From the NCBI GenBank assembly GCA_021730855.1, contig JAKFYM010000243.1, forward strand, positions 1-8,270: a stretch of DNA of 8,270 nt, in the 5' to 3' direction. This document shows positions 1-6,376 of the stretch, piece after piece (position 1 is the stretch's first letter; each line of letters begins with the position of its first letter). The position numbers and the translations under genes were made by a program. The DNA is from Bdellovibrionales bacterium (GTDB lineage Bacteria; Bdellovibrionota; UBA1018; CAIPTA01). The notes below the pieces were generated by a model. The model saw only the letters and a list, made by a program, of their open reading frames with translations, made no database searches and was not told the DNA's origin.

Positions 1-1
1 G

Positions 2-52
2 AGGTGGCAAACTTTGGCCGCACCTATAGCAAACACGTATCAGCCAGTCTGA
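2..52 (+). CDS. C-terminal tail of an upstream gene (partial, unidentified)
   Basis: The frame starting at position 2 is open from the left edge and encodes about 16 residues, ending in QPV, before TGA at 50-52 followed directly by TAA at 53-55. Tandem stops lying immediately upstream of a good ribosome binding site (56-61) look like a genuine gene end, so this is probably the last part of the preceding operon member. The tail contains an R-W-Q-T-L stretch that vaguely recalls the C-terminus of flagellar chaperone FliS, but 16 residues cannot support an identification. Frame 1 is also open here, running on to about position 240, but beyond 71 it competes with a better supported gene. Confidence 0.4.
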   Translation, partial: RWQTLAAPIANTYQPV

Positions 53-55
53 TAA

Positions 56-61
56 AAGGAG
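56..61 (+). promoter_or_regulatory. Ribosome binding site selecting the GTG start at 71
   Basis: AAGGAG at 56-61 is a near-perfect Shine-Dalgarno sequence. It lies 9 nt before the GTG at 71 but only 3 nt before the in-frame TTG at 65, so the GTG is the better start. The site sits right after the tandem stop codons of the preceding reading frame, an arrangement that favours translational coupling. Confidence 0.7.
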
Positions 62-70
62 ACCTTGCCC

Positions 71-349
71 GTGCCAAACAAGAATCAGATCGCCTCCAAG
101 GTGGAGGATCTGCTTCACACAATAGGTGCTACCTACCCGGCCCTTGCGCCACTAGCCACCTTTCACACCAAAAAACAACTATACATACCAGACCTGGCTC
201 CTGCCGACCTTGCCGAAGCCATGGCCACTGTTTTTGCTGAGCTCCAAGAGAGAGTAGTTGTACTGCTCGACTTACTGCGCGCTTTATTCCATACTACTTT
301 CGAAAAGGAATCTGCAGCCTCTACCGAGGGGGATCGATCCGATGGTTAA
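71..349 (+). CDS. Small protein of unknown function (92 aa)
   Basis: I do not recognise this protein. The GTG start at 71 is chosen because AAGGAG at 56-61 is 9 nt upstream; TTG at 65 would be too close. The protein has no signal peptide and no clear membrane segment. Residues about 5-18 could form a short helix, 20-42 is rich in Pro, Ala and Thr, and 43-75 is a strong helix candidate with alternating hydrophobic and acidic residues ending in a leucine/valine-rich stretch. The C-terminal 15 residues are polar and probably disordered. The size and helical character resemble small chaperone or adaptor proteins such as those of flagellar operons, but this is only a guess. Its stop overlaps the next gene's start by 8 bp (342-349), so the two are probably translated together. 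The reading frame is supported by both flanking signals rather than by homology. Confidence 0.6.
   Translation: MPNKNQIASKVEDLLHTIGATYPALAPLATFHTKKQLYIPDLAPADLAEAMATVFAELQERVVVLLDLLRALFHTTFEKESAASTEGDRSDG
326..332 (+). promoter_or_regulatory. Ribosome binding site selecting the ATG start at 342
   Basis: GAGGGGG at 326-332 lies 9 nt before the ATG at 342, inside the end of the preceding gene. The same frame is open further upstream to about 258, but starting there would overlap the previous gene by about 90 bp and lacks a comparable site. The ATG at 342 is therefore preferred. Confidence 0.65.
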
Positions 350-956
350 TTTATTCATCAATGGCGCCTCTCACCAAAAAAGCGAAGACACTTTGTTTGG
401 TGAATTTCTCAACGGCCTGAATCGCGACCTTGCGTCTCGCTCCCAGGTGATTTCCATTTTAAAAATCGATGGCGAGACCATCGATGAATCCCGCGAAGTG
501 AACTATTCGATGCGCGCCCTCGGGCAAATTGGAAAAATCGAGATCACCACGGTGGACCAGATCGAGCTTGCCTATGAAGCCCTGGCCTCCGCGCGCGCCT
601 ATATCAAAAAGCTCATCTCGTATTGCAAGCTCAATGGCGAAAACTATAAGAGCGGCAAGATTAAGGAAGCCGATAAAAATTTTGTGCATTTGGTGGAAGG
701 TCTAGAGAACCTCACCCAGCTAGTGCTAGCCTCGCAAAGCATGCTGCGCGGAAAGTACAAAGGCATCCACACCAATGATTCCTCCTTGCGGATCGCCCAG
801 GTGCGTTTGGTCTCGGCCATTGAGGAATTGCTGCCCGCCAAAAAGCAGAACGACTATCTCATGCTAGCCGATGTGCTTTGTAATGAATTGCCGGAAGCCC
901 TGCAAGAAATGTCAGACTACGGGATCCCCGTGCTGCAACGCTTAAGAACCTCCTAG
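342..956 (+). CDS. Conserved-looking two-part protein of unknown function (204 aa)
   Basis: I cannot name a family with confidence. The N-terminal part (residues 1-70) looks like a small beta-rich domain: a short strand ending in I-N-G (6-8), a helix around 17-31, a strand leading into I-D-G (42-44), and a strand around 63-70 after L-G-Q-I-G. Residues 72-204 are almost entirely helical, with charged and leucine/alanine-rich heptad-like stretches, suggesting a helical bundle. There is no signal peptide or membrane segment, so it is probably cytosolic. Composition and codon use match the neighbours, and the reading frame is clean. It overlaps the preceding gene by 8 bp, and its TAG stop (954-956) is 2 bp from the kinase start, so it is embedded in the same operon. 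A regulatory or partner role for the kinase, or a chaperone-like role for an upstream gene product, would fit, but neither is shown by the sequence. Confidence 0.8.
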   Translation: MVNLFINGASHQKSEDTLFGEFLNGLNRDLASRSQVISILKIDGETIDESREVNYSMRALGQIGKIEITTVDQIELAYEALASARAYIKKLISYCKLNGENYKSGKIKEADKNFVHLVEGLENLTQLVLASQSMLRGKYKGIHTNDSSLRIAQVRLVSAIEELLPAKKQNDYLMLADVLCNELPEALQEMSDYGIPVLQRLRTS

Positions 957-958
957 GT

Positions 959-2923
959 ATGTCGGCTTCGCTCCAAGTGCGCCTAGTGGGCGAAGATCCC
1001 GAACTAGAGAAGATCCGTGAAGCCCTGGATGCCGCTCGCATCCAATGCAGCCGCGAAAAAACCCTGGAAGAGGCCTGTGAAAACCAGTTGGTCGATCCGG
1101 CTGAGCTTTTTGTTCTAGGCGCTTCTTTTTTCTACCAGACCCATCTGAACCAACTGCAACGCCTGCCGGGCACCCCGGATATCTTGCTAGCCGTGGGCAC
1201 AAAAATCCCCAACCTCGCCAAAATCCTGGTGCCACGCATGCTCTACGCAGCCTGGTCGCCCGAAGAGATCCAAGAAGAGATCCATCAAGCCATCGCCATT
1301 CATCGCCGCAAAAAAAGGCTGGAAGCCCTGCGCGACCACCACAAACGCTCCCAGCAATCAGGCGCCAATCCCGCCATTCATCTAGTGACCAATCTGATGC
1401 GCAAATGCACGGATGCCGAGGAATACCCCGATCTTTTGAAAATCGCGGCCACCTTGAAGTCCGTCCTGGAATTTCATGATTGCACTCTCGTGACCATGGA
1501 TTCCCATGGGCGCTTGCTGCATGCTTGGCATGGAAACGCGGAGTCTAAAGAAGCCAAGCGTCTAGATATATCTCATTTACCGCCCCATTGTTTGTCGTCC
1601 TCTATGAAGGATGGCGAGGTGACTCTCTTTGGCAGCTCTGATCCAAGCCAAGTGCCTTGGGACGGATTCACTAACCATCCCTGGAGCTTTGGTATGGGAA
1701 TATCCTTCATCGTGGACTTCCCGCCCCGTCAATCCTCCGAAGCAAAATCCGCGGCCCTGCTCTTATTCCGGCGTGAGCTCGTGCCTTTCCTGGAACGAGA
1801 TCATTGGCTGATGGAAATGACCTACGGGCCCCTCGCCCTCGCTTTGGAAAAAGTGGTGATGCTCAAGACTTTGAGCCGCGCCAGCAAAGAGTGGCGCGCC
1901 ACCTTCGACGGGATCTCCGAGCCCCTCACCGTGATCAGCTCTGAATACGAGATCGTGAAGGCCAATAAGGCTTTCGCCACGCTGGTGAACCAAGACATCA
2001 AGAAGCTTAAGGGCAAGCGTTGTTTTGCTCTCCTAGCTAATCGGCGTGCGCCCTGCCCGAGCTGCCCTGTGGGATTGGAAGTGCAGCCTCAATCCGGCAG
2101 CCGCATCCACTGGCAGGGCAAACAGAAAAAAGACCTTTTGGCTTGGTCCTACGGCATTCGCTCCGGCCTGCAGGCCTATCATTTCCAGTTCTACCGAAAC
2201 GTGGCCAAAGAAACGGCCTTAGCTTCCACGCTCATTCAGTCGGAGAAAATGGCTGCCTTGGGCAAGCTGGTGGGTGCGGTGGCTCACGAAATCAACAATC
2301 CCCTGGCAGGAATTCTCGCCACAAGCCAGATCCTGCTTTCCGAAGGCGCCGAGAAAAAGATGGATGCCGCGCTTTTGGAAGACATTGAGGAAATCCGCTC
2401 CGCCGCCTGGCGCTCGAAAAAGATCATTGATGATCTCTTGGGTTTCACGAGCGTGGAGGAAAAGGCCGCTGCCGAGAGCAATGTGCTAGAAGCCATTCGT
2501 TCGGCCCTGAATTTTTCCAAGGCTGCGCTGCGTGAGGTGTCGGTGCAGATAGACTGTGCCGAAGAAAGCCCCAAAGCCTATGTTTGCCTCAATTCCCTGC
2601 AGCAGATTTTTTTCAATCTGATCACCAATGCCGTGCAAGCCATGAACGGCAAAGGCGTGCTGGCAATCCGCGTGGAAAAAAGCGGCCAGCTCTACCAGGT
2701 GGCCGTGAAAGATTCCGGGCCAGGAATCCCCGCGGAGAAATTGCGCCATATCTTTGATCCGTTTTTTACAAGCAAACAAGAGGGCTCGGGCACGGGCCTC
2801 GGGCTTTCGATTGTGCGCAATCTCGCCCAACGGATGAACGCCAAAGTGGAGGTCACCAGCGAGCTCGGCAAAGGCACAGAGTTCCGGGTTTCCCTTCCTG
2901 CCAAGCAAGGAAGCCCCGCTTGA
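959..2923 (+). CDS. Cytosolic sensor histidine kinase (pseudoreceiver-GAF-PAS-HisKA-HATPase)
   Basis: This 654-aa kinase autophosphorylates on a histidine with ATP and passes the phosphate to a response regulator, most likely the one encoded immediately downstream. Order of parts: a receiver-like fold at about 5-115 lacking the phospho-accepting Asp (the expected strand reads F-V-L-G-A-S at 51-56); a GAF-like region at about 136-300; a PAS domain at about 312-415 with C355, C366 and C369 in a C-x10-C-x2-C pattern; a HisKA domain with H443 in HEINNP; and a HATPase domain with N553 and N557 (N box), D585-S-G-P-G (G1), a D-P-F-F-T motif, and G609-S-G-T-G-L-G-L (G2). The core is therefore complete and should be active. 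There is no signal peptide or membrane segment, so the stimulus is probably intracellular. The GAF assignment is weaker than the others. The ATG start at 959 has no strong Shine-Dalgarno site and is 2 bp after the previous stop, which suggests coupling. The stop overlaps the regulator's start by 3 bp. Confidence 0.95.
   Translation: MSASLQVRLVGEDPELEKIREALDAARIQCSREKTLEEACENQLVDPAELFVLGASFFYQTHLNQLQRLPGTPDILLAVGTKIPNLAKILVPRMLYAAWSPEEIQEEIHQAIAIHRRKKRLEALRDHHKRSQQSGANPAIHLVTNLMRKCTDAEEYPDLLKIAATLKSVLEFHDCTLVTMDSHGRLLHAWHGNAESKEAKRLDISHLPPHCLSSSMKDGEVTLFGSSDPSQVPWDGFTNHPWSFGMGISFIVDFPPRQSSEAKSAALLLFRRELVPFLERDHWLMEMTYGPLALALEKVVMLKTLSRASKEWRATFDGISEPLTVISSEYEIVKANKAFATLVNQDIKKLKGKRCFALLANRRAPCPSCPVGLEVQPQSGSRIHWQGKQKKDLLAWSYGIRSGLQAYHFQFYRNVAKETALASTLIQSEKMAALGKLVGAVAHEINNPLAGILATSQILLSEGAEKKMDAALLEDIEEIRSAAWRSKKIIDDLLGFTSVEEKAAAESNVLEAIRSALNFSKAALREVSVQIDCAEESPKAYVCLNSLQQIFFNLITNAVQAMNGKGVLAIRVEKSGQLYQVAVKDSGPGIPAEKLRHIFDPFFTSKQEGSGTGLGLSIVRNLAQRMNAKVEVTSELGKGTEFRVSLPAKQGSPA
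2907..2911 (+). promoter_or_regulatory. Ribosome binding site supporting the TTG start at 2920
   Basis: AAGGA at 2907-2911, inside the end of the kinase gene, lies 8 nt before the TTG at 2920. That TTG gives the residue order L/M-K-K-I-L-V-V-D-D, the usual beginning of a receiver domain, and no ATG is available at this point. The rare start codon is therefore well supported. Confidence 0.7.
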
Positions 2924-3285
2924 AAAAAATCCTCGTGGTCGACGATGAGAAAATCATCTCCACTAGTTTGCAGCGGGTGCTGCTGCGGGCGGGCCATGCC
3001 GTGACCATTGCCAACCACGGGCTTGAAGCCATCCAGATCCTGGAGACCCAAACCGATTTCGATTTGCTCTTTGTGGATCTTTTGATGCCGGAAATCCCCG
3101 GCGGCACGGTGCTCGACTATTGCCGAAAAAAACTTCCGCACGCCAAGGTGCTGATGATGACGGCCTACGGAGATAGCTCGGTGAAAGAGGACCTGCTAAA
3201 CCGCGGCGCCAGCCGGGTGCTGACGAAGCCCTTCGAGGACATCACGGCCATGCCGGCCTTGGTGGCCGAGGTCTTGGCGCACTAA
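2920..3285 (+). CDS. Single-domain response regulator (receiver only)
   Basis: This 121-aa protein is a CheY/Spo0F-like receiver with the full active site: acidic pair D8-D9, phospho-accepting D53 in V-D-L-L-M-P, T81 in M-M-T-A-Y-G, and K103 in T-K-P-F. The whole length is used by the receiver fold, so there is no DNA-binding or enzymatic output domain, and no fragment of one follows. It begins at TTG 2920, overlapping the kinase stop codon (TGA 2921-2923), and is almost certainly the partner of that kinase. Its output must go through protein contact (for example a motor or enzyme) or through a phosphorelay to a histidine phosphotransfer protein encoded elsewhere. The fold resembles the receivers of the NtrC/Spo0F type more than chemotaxis CheY, judging only from the M-T-A-Y-G stretch. 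It is the last gene of the + operon. Confidence 0.95.
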   Translation: MKKILVVDDEKIISTSLQRVLLRAGHAVTIANHGLEAIQILETQTDFDLLFVDLLMPEIPGGTVLDYCRKKLPHAKVLMMTAYGDSSVKEDLLNRGASRVLTKPFEDITAMPALVAEVLAH

Positions 3286-3304
3286 GCTGCTGACCTACTG
3301 CTGC

Positions 3305-3330
3305 AGGCCAGCGCTAAAAAACCGCGGCCT
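3305..3330. terminator. Possible hairpin at the convergent gene junction
   Basis: AGGCC (3305-3309) pairs with GGCCT (3326-3330), and after a single bulged A (3310) GCG (3311-3313) pairs with CGC (3323-3325), closing a 9-nt loop that contains the nuoN stop codon. This 8-bp GC-rich stem lies just where two convergent transcripts meet and could help end both. No run of T follows on either strand, so it is not a canonical intrinsic terminator, and it may be chance in GC-rich sequence. Confidence 0.25.
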
Positions 3331-4828
3331 TCTTTACCGCCAGCAGTAGGGCGCCCGGAAAAATCCCGTAGTTCAAGGTCAGCAACACACAAATCGCAAT
3401 GGCGGCGCAAGCATAAGCCGACATACGAAAGTGCACGGTGGAATTCCCGTCTTTCATATACATCAGCACCACAATGCGCAGGTAGTAGAAGACCGACACA
3501 GCGCTCGTGAGCACGGCAATCAAGACCAACAAAATCTCTCCCGCCTCCAGCGCTCCAGAAAAGAGATAGTATTTCCCCACAAAACCCGCCGTGGGCGGAA
3601 AGCCGCCAAGGCTGAGCAGGAATATGGTGAGCGCGGCCGCCACCCACGGATGGCGCTTGCCCAAGCCCACCACACCCTCGGTGGTTAGGGGGCGGTCATC
3701 TTTGCCGGCAAAAAGCGTGAGTAGGGCAAAGGCGCCGATATTCATCGCCACATAAGCCACGAGGTAGAAGAGGATTCCCGAATAACCCACGGTGGGTCCG
3801 GCCAACAGACCCACTAGCAGGTAACCCGTGTGAGCGATCGCCGAATAGGCCAGGAGACGCTTGAGGTTGGTTTGCATCAGGGCCACAAAATTCCCAATCA
3901 CCATCGTGAGCAGGGCGAGCCACCAGAGCATGCCGTGGATCATTCCATCGGCATTCCCAAGGAGATGCACGCCTTGGTCGCCCATAATGCTTACGCTCAC
4001 CCGCACCAGCGCGGCAAATACGGCGGCCTTCAGGGCCGTGGCCATATAGGAAGTGATGTTCGCAGGGGCGCCCTCATAGACATCGGGTGTCCACATATGA
4101 AAGGGCACGGCCGCCACCTTAAAGAGGAAACCCACGAGCAAAAGCACAATCCCCGTGATCAGGATCGGATTGTTCAAGGCATTGTTCCCATCCTGGCTCA
4201 GCAACATCGAAATCTGGGAGAGCTTCGTGGTGTTGAGCGCGCCATAAATCAGGGCAGTGCCATATAGGTAAATCGCCGCGGCCACGCCGCCCATCACAAA
4301 GTATTTCACCGCGGCTTCGTTGCTGCGCGCATCGCGGCGCCGGATGCCCACGAGCACATACACCGCCAAGCTCATCAGCTCCAGAGAGATGAAGATCGTG
4401 AGCAATTCACCCGCTGCCGCGAGCAGCATCATGCCCAAGGTGGAGGCCAGAACCACCGGATAGAATTCGGAGTAGTGGATCTCGCCCTCGTCTAGATAAG
4501 AATAGGAGCTAAGGAAAACGAGAAAAGTGGCACCGCAAAGCAGGATGTTAAAAAACGAGCCAAAGTAATCGAGCAGCATCGACCCACCAAAAACGGGCAG
4601 GGGCTCGCGCATCCAATGCATTCCGGTCCAGGCGCCAGCGGCAAGCACCGTAAAACAAGAAAAGAGAAAAAGCGGAAGCTTGGTATTTTTCTGGCCAAAA
4701 TGCACGGTGGCCAAAAGCATCGAAAGCAGGACGCCCGCAGTGAGGATAAGGTAGGGGCCTAGGCCCATCCACTGGGCTTCACTGAGAGTTAAGTTCAGTG
4801 GATTGATGATCTCAGCGGTTGATTCCAT
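3314..4828 (-). CDS. nuoN: NADH-quinone oxidoreductase subunit N
   Basis: NuoN is one of the three antiporter-like membrane subunits of respiratory complex I, carrying a proton channel across the inner membrane while NADH reduces quinone. The 504-aa product is hydrophobic throughout, as expected for the 14-helix family fold and its usual length of about 480-500. Channel residues are visible: E150 in S-L-E-L-M-S, K237 in F-K-V-A-A-V-P-F followed by H-M-W-T-P-D, K267 in A-L-K-A-A-V-F, K323 in N-L-K-R-L-L-A-Y, and K419 in F-V-G-K-Y-Y. The start is ATG at 4828, because GGAAAGGG (4841-4834) lies 5 nt upstream; an in-frame TTG at 4843 would put this site inside the gene. The gene overlaps the end of nuoM by 17 bp, indicating coupled translation. 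It is the last gene of the nuo operon here and ends 28 bp from the convergent response regulator gene. Confidence 0.97.
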   Translation of the reverse strand: MESTAEIINPLNLTLSEAQWMGLGPYLILTAGVLLSMLLATVHFGQKNTKLPLFLFSCFTVLAAGAWTGMHWMREPLPVFGGSMLLDYFGSFFNILLCGATFLVFLSSYSYLDEGEIHYSEFYPVVLASTLGMMLLAAAGELLTIFISLELMSLAVYVLVGIRRRDARSNEAAVKYFVMGGVAAAIYLYGTALIYGALNTTKLSQISMLLSQDGNNALNNPILITGIVLLLVGFLFKVAAVPFHMWTPDVYEGAPANITSYMATALKAAVFAALVRVSVSIMGDQGVHLLGNADGMIHGMLWWLALLTMVIGNFVALMQTNLKRLLAYSAIAHTGYLLVGLLAGPTVGYSGILFYLVAYVAMNIGAFALLTLFAGKDDRPLTTEGVVGLGKRHPWVAAALTIFLLSLGGFPPTAGFVGKYYLFSGALEAGEILLVLIAVLTSAVSVFYYLRIVVLMYMKDGNSTVHFRMSAYACAAIAICVLLTLNYGIFPGALLLAVKKAAVF

Positions 4829-6365
4829 ACGAACCCTTTCCAAGCGCAGCCGTTTCCCCAGTGGGAGAAGAAATTTGTTTCATGAAGGCCTGCACCGAGG
4901 GCTCCATGCGATCAAAAAATGTCTTAGGGTAAAGGCCCATATAGAAAATCAAAAAGATGAGAGGGAGCATATAGCCGAATTCGCGCCAATTGAGGTCGGT
5001 GAGGCCCTCAGACTTTTTGGCGTCGGGGGTGCCAAACAAAATACGTTGGCAAAGCCAGAGCATATAAACTGCGCCGAGGATCACGCCGGTACCCGCAAGG
5101 GCTGTCCAGAGCGGCTGGGCGAGGAAGCTGCCCTGCAGGATTAGGAACTCGCCGATGAAGCCGTTGGTTCCCGGAAGGGCGATCGAGCTGAAGGTCACGA
5201 TCAACATCACGATCGAGAAAATCGGCAATGTTTTGGCAAGGCCACTATAGGCCGAAATCTCTCGGGTGTGTTTGCGTTCATAGAGGATTCCCACCAGGAG
5301 GAAGAGCGCGCCCGTAGACACCCCGTGGTTGAGCATCTGGTAGAGCGAGCCGGTCACGCCAATCTGGTTCAGCGCAAAGAGCCCCAAGATCACATAACCC
5401 ATATGAGAGACGGAGCTATAGGCGACCAGTTTCTTAATGTCATCCTGGGCAATTGCCAGGCAAGCTCCATAAACGATCGCGATTGCGGCGATGCCCATCA
5501 TCCAGGGAGAGATCGCGGGTAGCACCGACGCCGCCACCGGCATCGCAAAACGCATCAATCCGTAGCCGCCTAGTTTGAGGAGCACGCCGGCCAGAATCAC
5601 GGAGCCACCAGTAGGCGCCTGCACGTGGGCGTCGGGCAACCAGGTGTGCAGGGGGAAGAGCGGCACCTTGATCGCAAAAGCCAGAGCGAAAGCCAGGAAG
5701 AGCAAGCCCTGGGTACTCAGGATGGCGCCACCTGGAAGGGAAAGCTGCAGCACATCGGCCAGCGAGGCCGAATAAAAACCGAGCTGCGTTTTGGTCTGCA
5801 GCACAAGGTAGATAATCGCCACAAGCATCGGCACGGAACCAGCAAAAGTATAGAGCAGGAATTTCTGAGCCGCGTAGATGCGTTCCTTGCCTCCCCAAAT
5901 CCCGATGAGGAAAAACATCGGGATCAGCATGGCCTCCCAGAAGACGTAAAACAAAAAGAGATCGAGCGCGAGGAAGGCCCCCAGGATGGTCGACTCAAGG
6001 GCTAGCATGAAAAAGAGGTATTTTTTTACGTCCTTTTCCACCGCATGCCAGGCAGAGAGCACGATGATCGGCACCAAGAATGTGGTGAGAAGCACGAGAT
6101 AGAGGCTGATGCCGTCAATGCCCAGGGTGTATTTCACGCCCATCATCGGCAGCCAATCGTGCTGGATGAAAAACTGATACCCAGGATTGGTGCTATCGAA
6201 CTGACAATAAAGCACTAGAGACAAACCGAATACTGCCAACGAAGCCGCCAGCGCAAAGCTTTTGCTGAGAGCTTCCATGCGGGCCGGGATCAAACAGAGC
6301 ACCACGCCCAAGAGCAACGGCCCAAAGACCAGCCAGGTTAAAAGGTGCTCATTCAAATTCTGCAT
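4812..6365 (-). CDS. nuoM: NADH-quinone oxidoreductase subunit M
   Basis: NuoM is the second antiporter-like proton-pumping subunit of complex I, in the inner membrane between NuoL and NuoN. The product is 517 aa, close to the usual length of about 500. The residues known from Escherichia coli to be needed for pumping are present at nearly the same numbers: E144 in F-W-E-A-M-L-I-P, K233 in A-I-K-V-P-L-F-P, K264 in L-L-K-L-G-G-Y-G, and E406 in F-I-G-E-F-L-I-L. The H-T-W-L-P-D-A-H stretch after K233 and the D-D-I-K-K-L-V-A-Y stretch are typical of the family. Start is ATG at 6365, with AAGGAG 5 nt upstream (6376-6371). It lies 9 bp after the nuoL stop and overlaps nuoN by 17 bp, so the three are one transcription unit. 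The C-terminal 25 residues are polar. Confidence 0.98.
   Translation of the reverse strand: MQNLNEHLLTWLVFGPLLLGVVLCLIPARMEALSKSFALAASLAVFGLSLVLYCQFDSTNPGYQFFIQHDWLPMMGVKYTLGIDGISLYLVLLTTFLVPIIVLSAWHAVEKDVKKYLFFMLALESTILGAFLALDLFLFYVFWEAMLIPMFFLIGIWGGKERIYAAQKFLLYTFAGSVPMLVAIIYLVLQTKTQLGFYSASLADVLQLSLPGGAILSTQGLLFLAFALAFAIKVPLFPLHTWLPDAHVQAPTGGSVILAGVLLKLGGYGLMRFAMPVAASVLPAISPWMMGIAAIAIVYGACLAIAQDDIKKLVAYSSVSHMGYVILGLFALNQIGVTGSLYQMLNHGVSTGALFLLVGILYERKHTREISAYSGLAKTLPIFSIVMLIVTFSSIALPGTNGFIGEFLILQGSFLAQPLWTALAGTGVILGAVYMLWLCQRILFGTPDAKKSEGLTDLNWREFGYMLPLIFLIFYMGLYPKTFFDRMEPSVQAFMKQISSPTGETAALGKGSYGINR
4834..4841 (-). promoter_or_regulatory. Ribosome binding site selecting the nuoN start
   Basis: Read on the - strand, GGAAAGGG lies 5 nt before the ATG at 4828-4826 and within the last codons of nuoM. 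It favours this ATG over the in-frame TTG at 4843, which would add five residues not expected at the NuoN N-terminus. Confidence 0.55.
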
Positions 6366-6370
6366 ACGTT

Positions 6371-6376
6371 CTCCTT
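6371..6376 (-). promoter_or_regulatory. Ribosome binding site of nuoM, overlapping the nuoL stop
   Basis: On the - strand AAGGAG occupies 6376-6371, 5 nt before the nuoM ATG (6365). It shares two bases with the nuoL TAA stop (6377-6375), so ribosomes finishing nuoL would be placed directly at the nuoM start. Confidence 0.75.

Noticed and set aside
4..240. Open frame 1 from the left edge to 240
   Set aside because: It overlaps the better supported gene at 71-349 for most of its length, its second half has an unnatural Cys/His/Pro-rich composition, and its only start candidate is at the window edge. The first 60 bases in this frame could still be coding, but the tandem stops in frame 2 fit the next ribosome binding site better.
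2486..3141. Long open frames on the - strand (two, of 140 and 149 codons) opposite the kinase and receiver genes
   Set aside because: They lie antisense to genes with complete domain motifs, have compositions expected of codon shadows in GC-rich DNA, and lack recognisable motifs.
3830..4267. 145-codon open frame on the + strand inside nuoN
   Set aside because: It is the reverse complement shadow of conserved NuoN membrane segments; its His/Gln/Arg-rich product is typical of antisense to a hydrophobic gene.
5440..5898. 152-codon open frame on the - strand in another frame of nuoM
   Set aside because: It is an out-of-frame shadow of nuoM with an Arg/Ala/Cys-rich composition, and the nuoM frame carries all the family residues.
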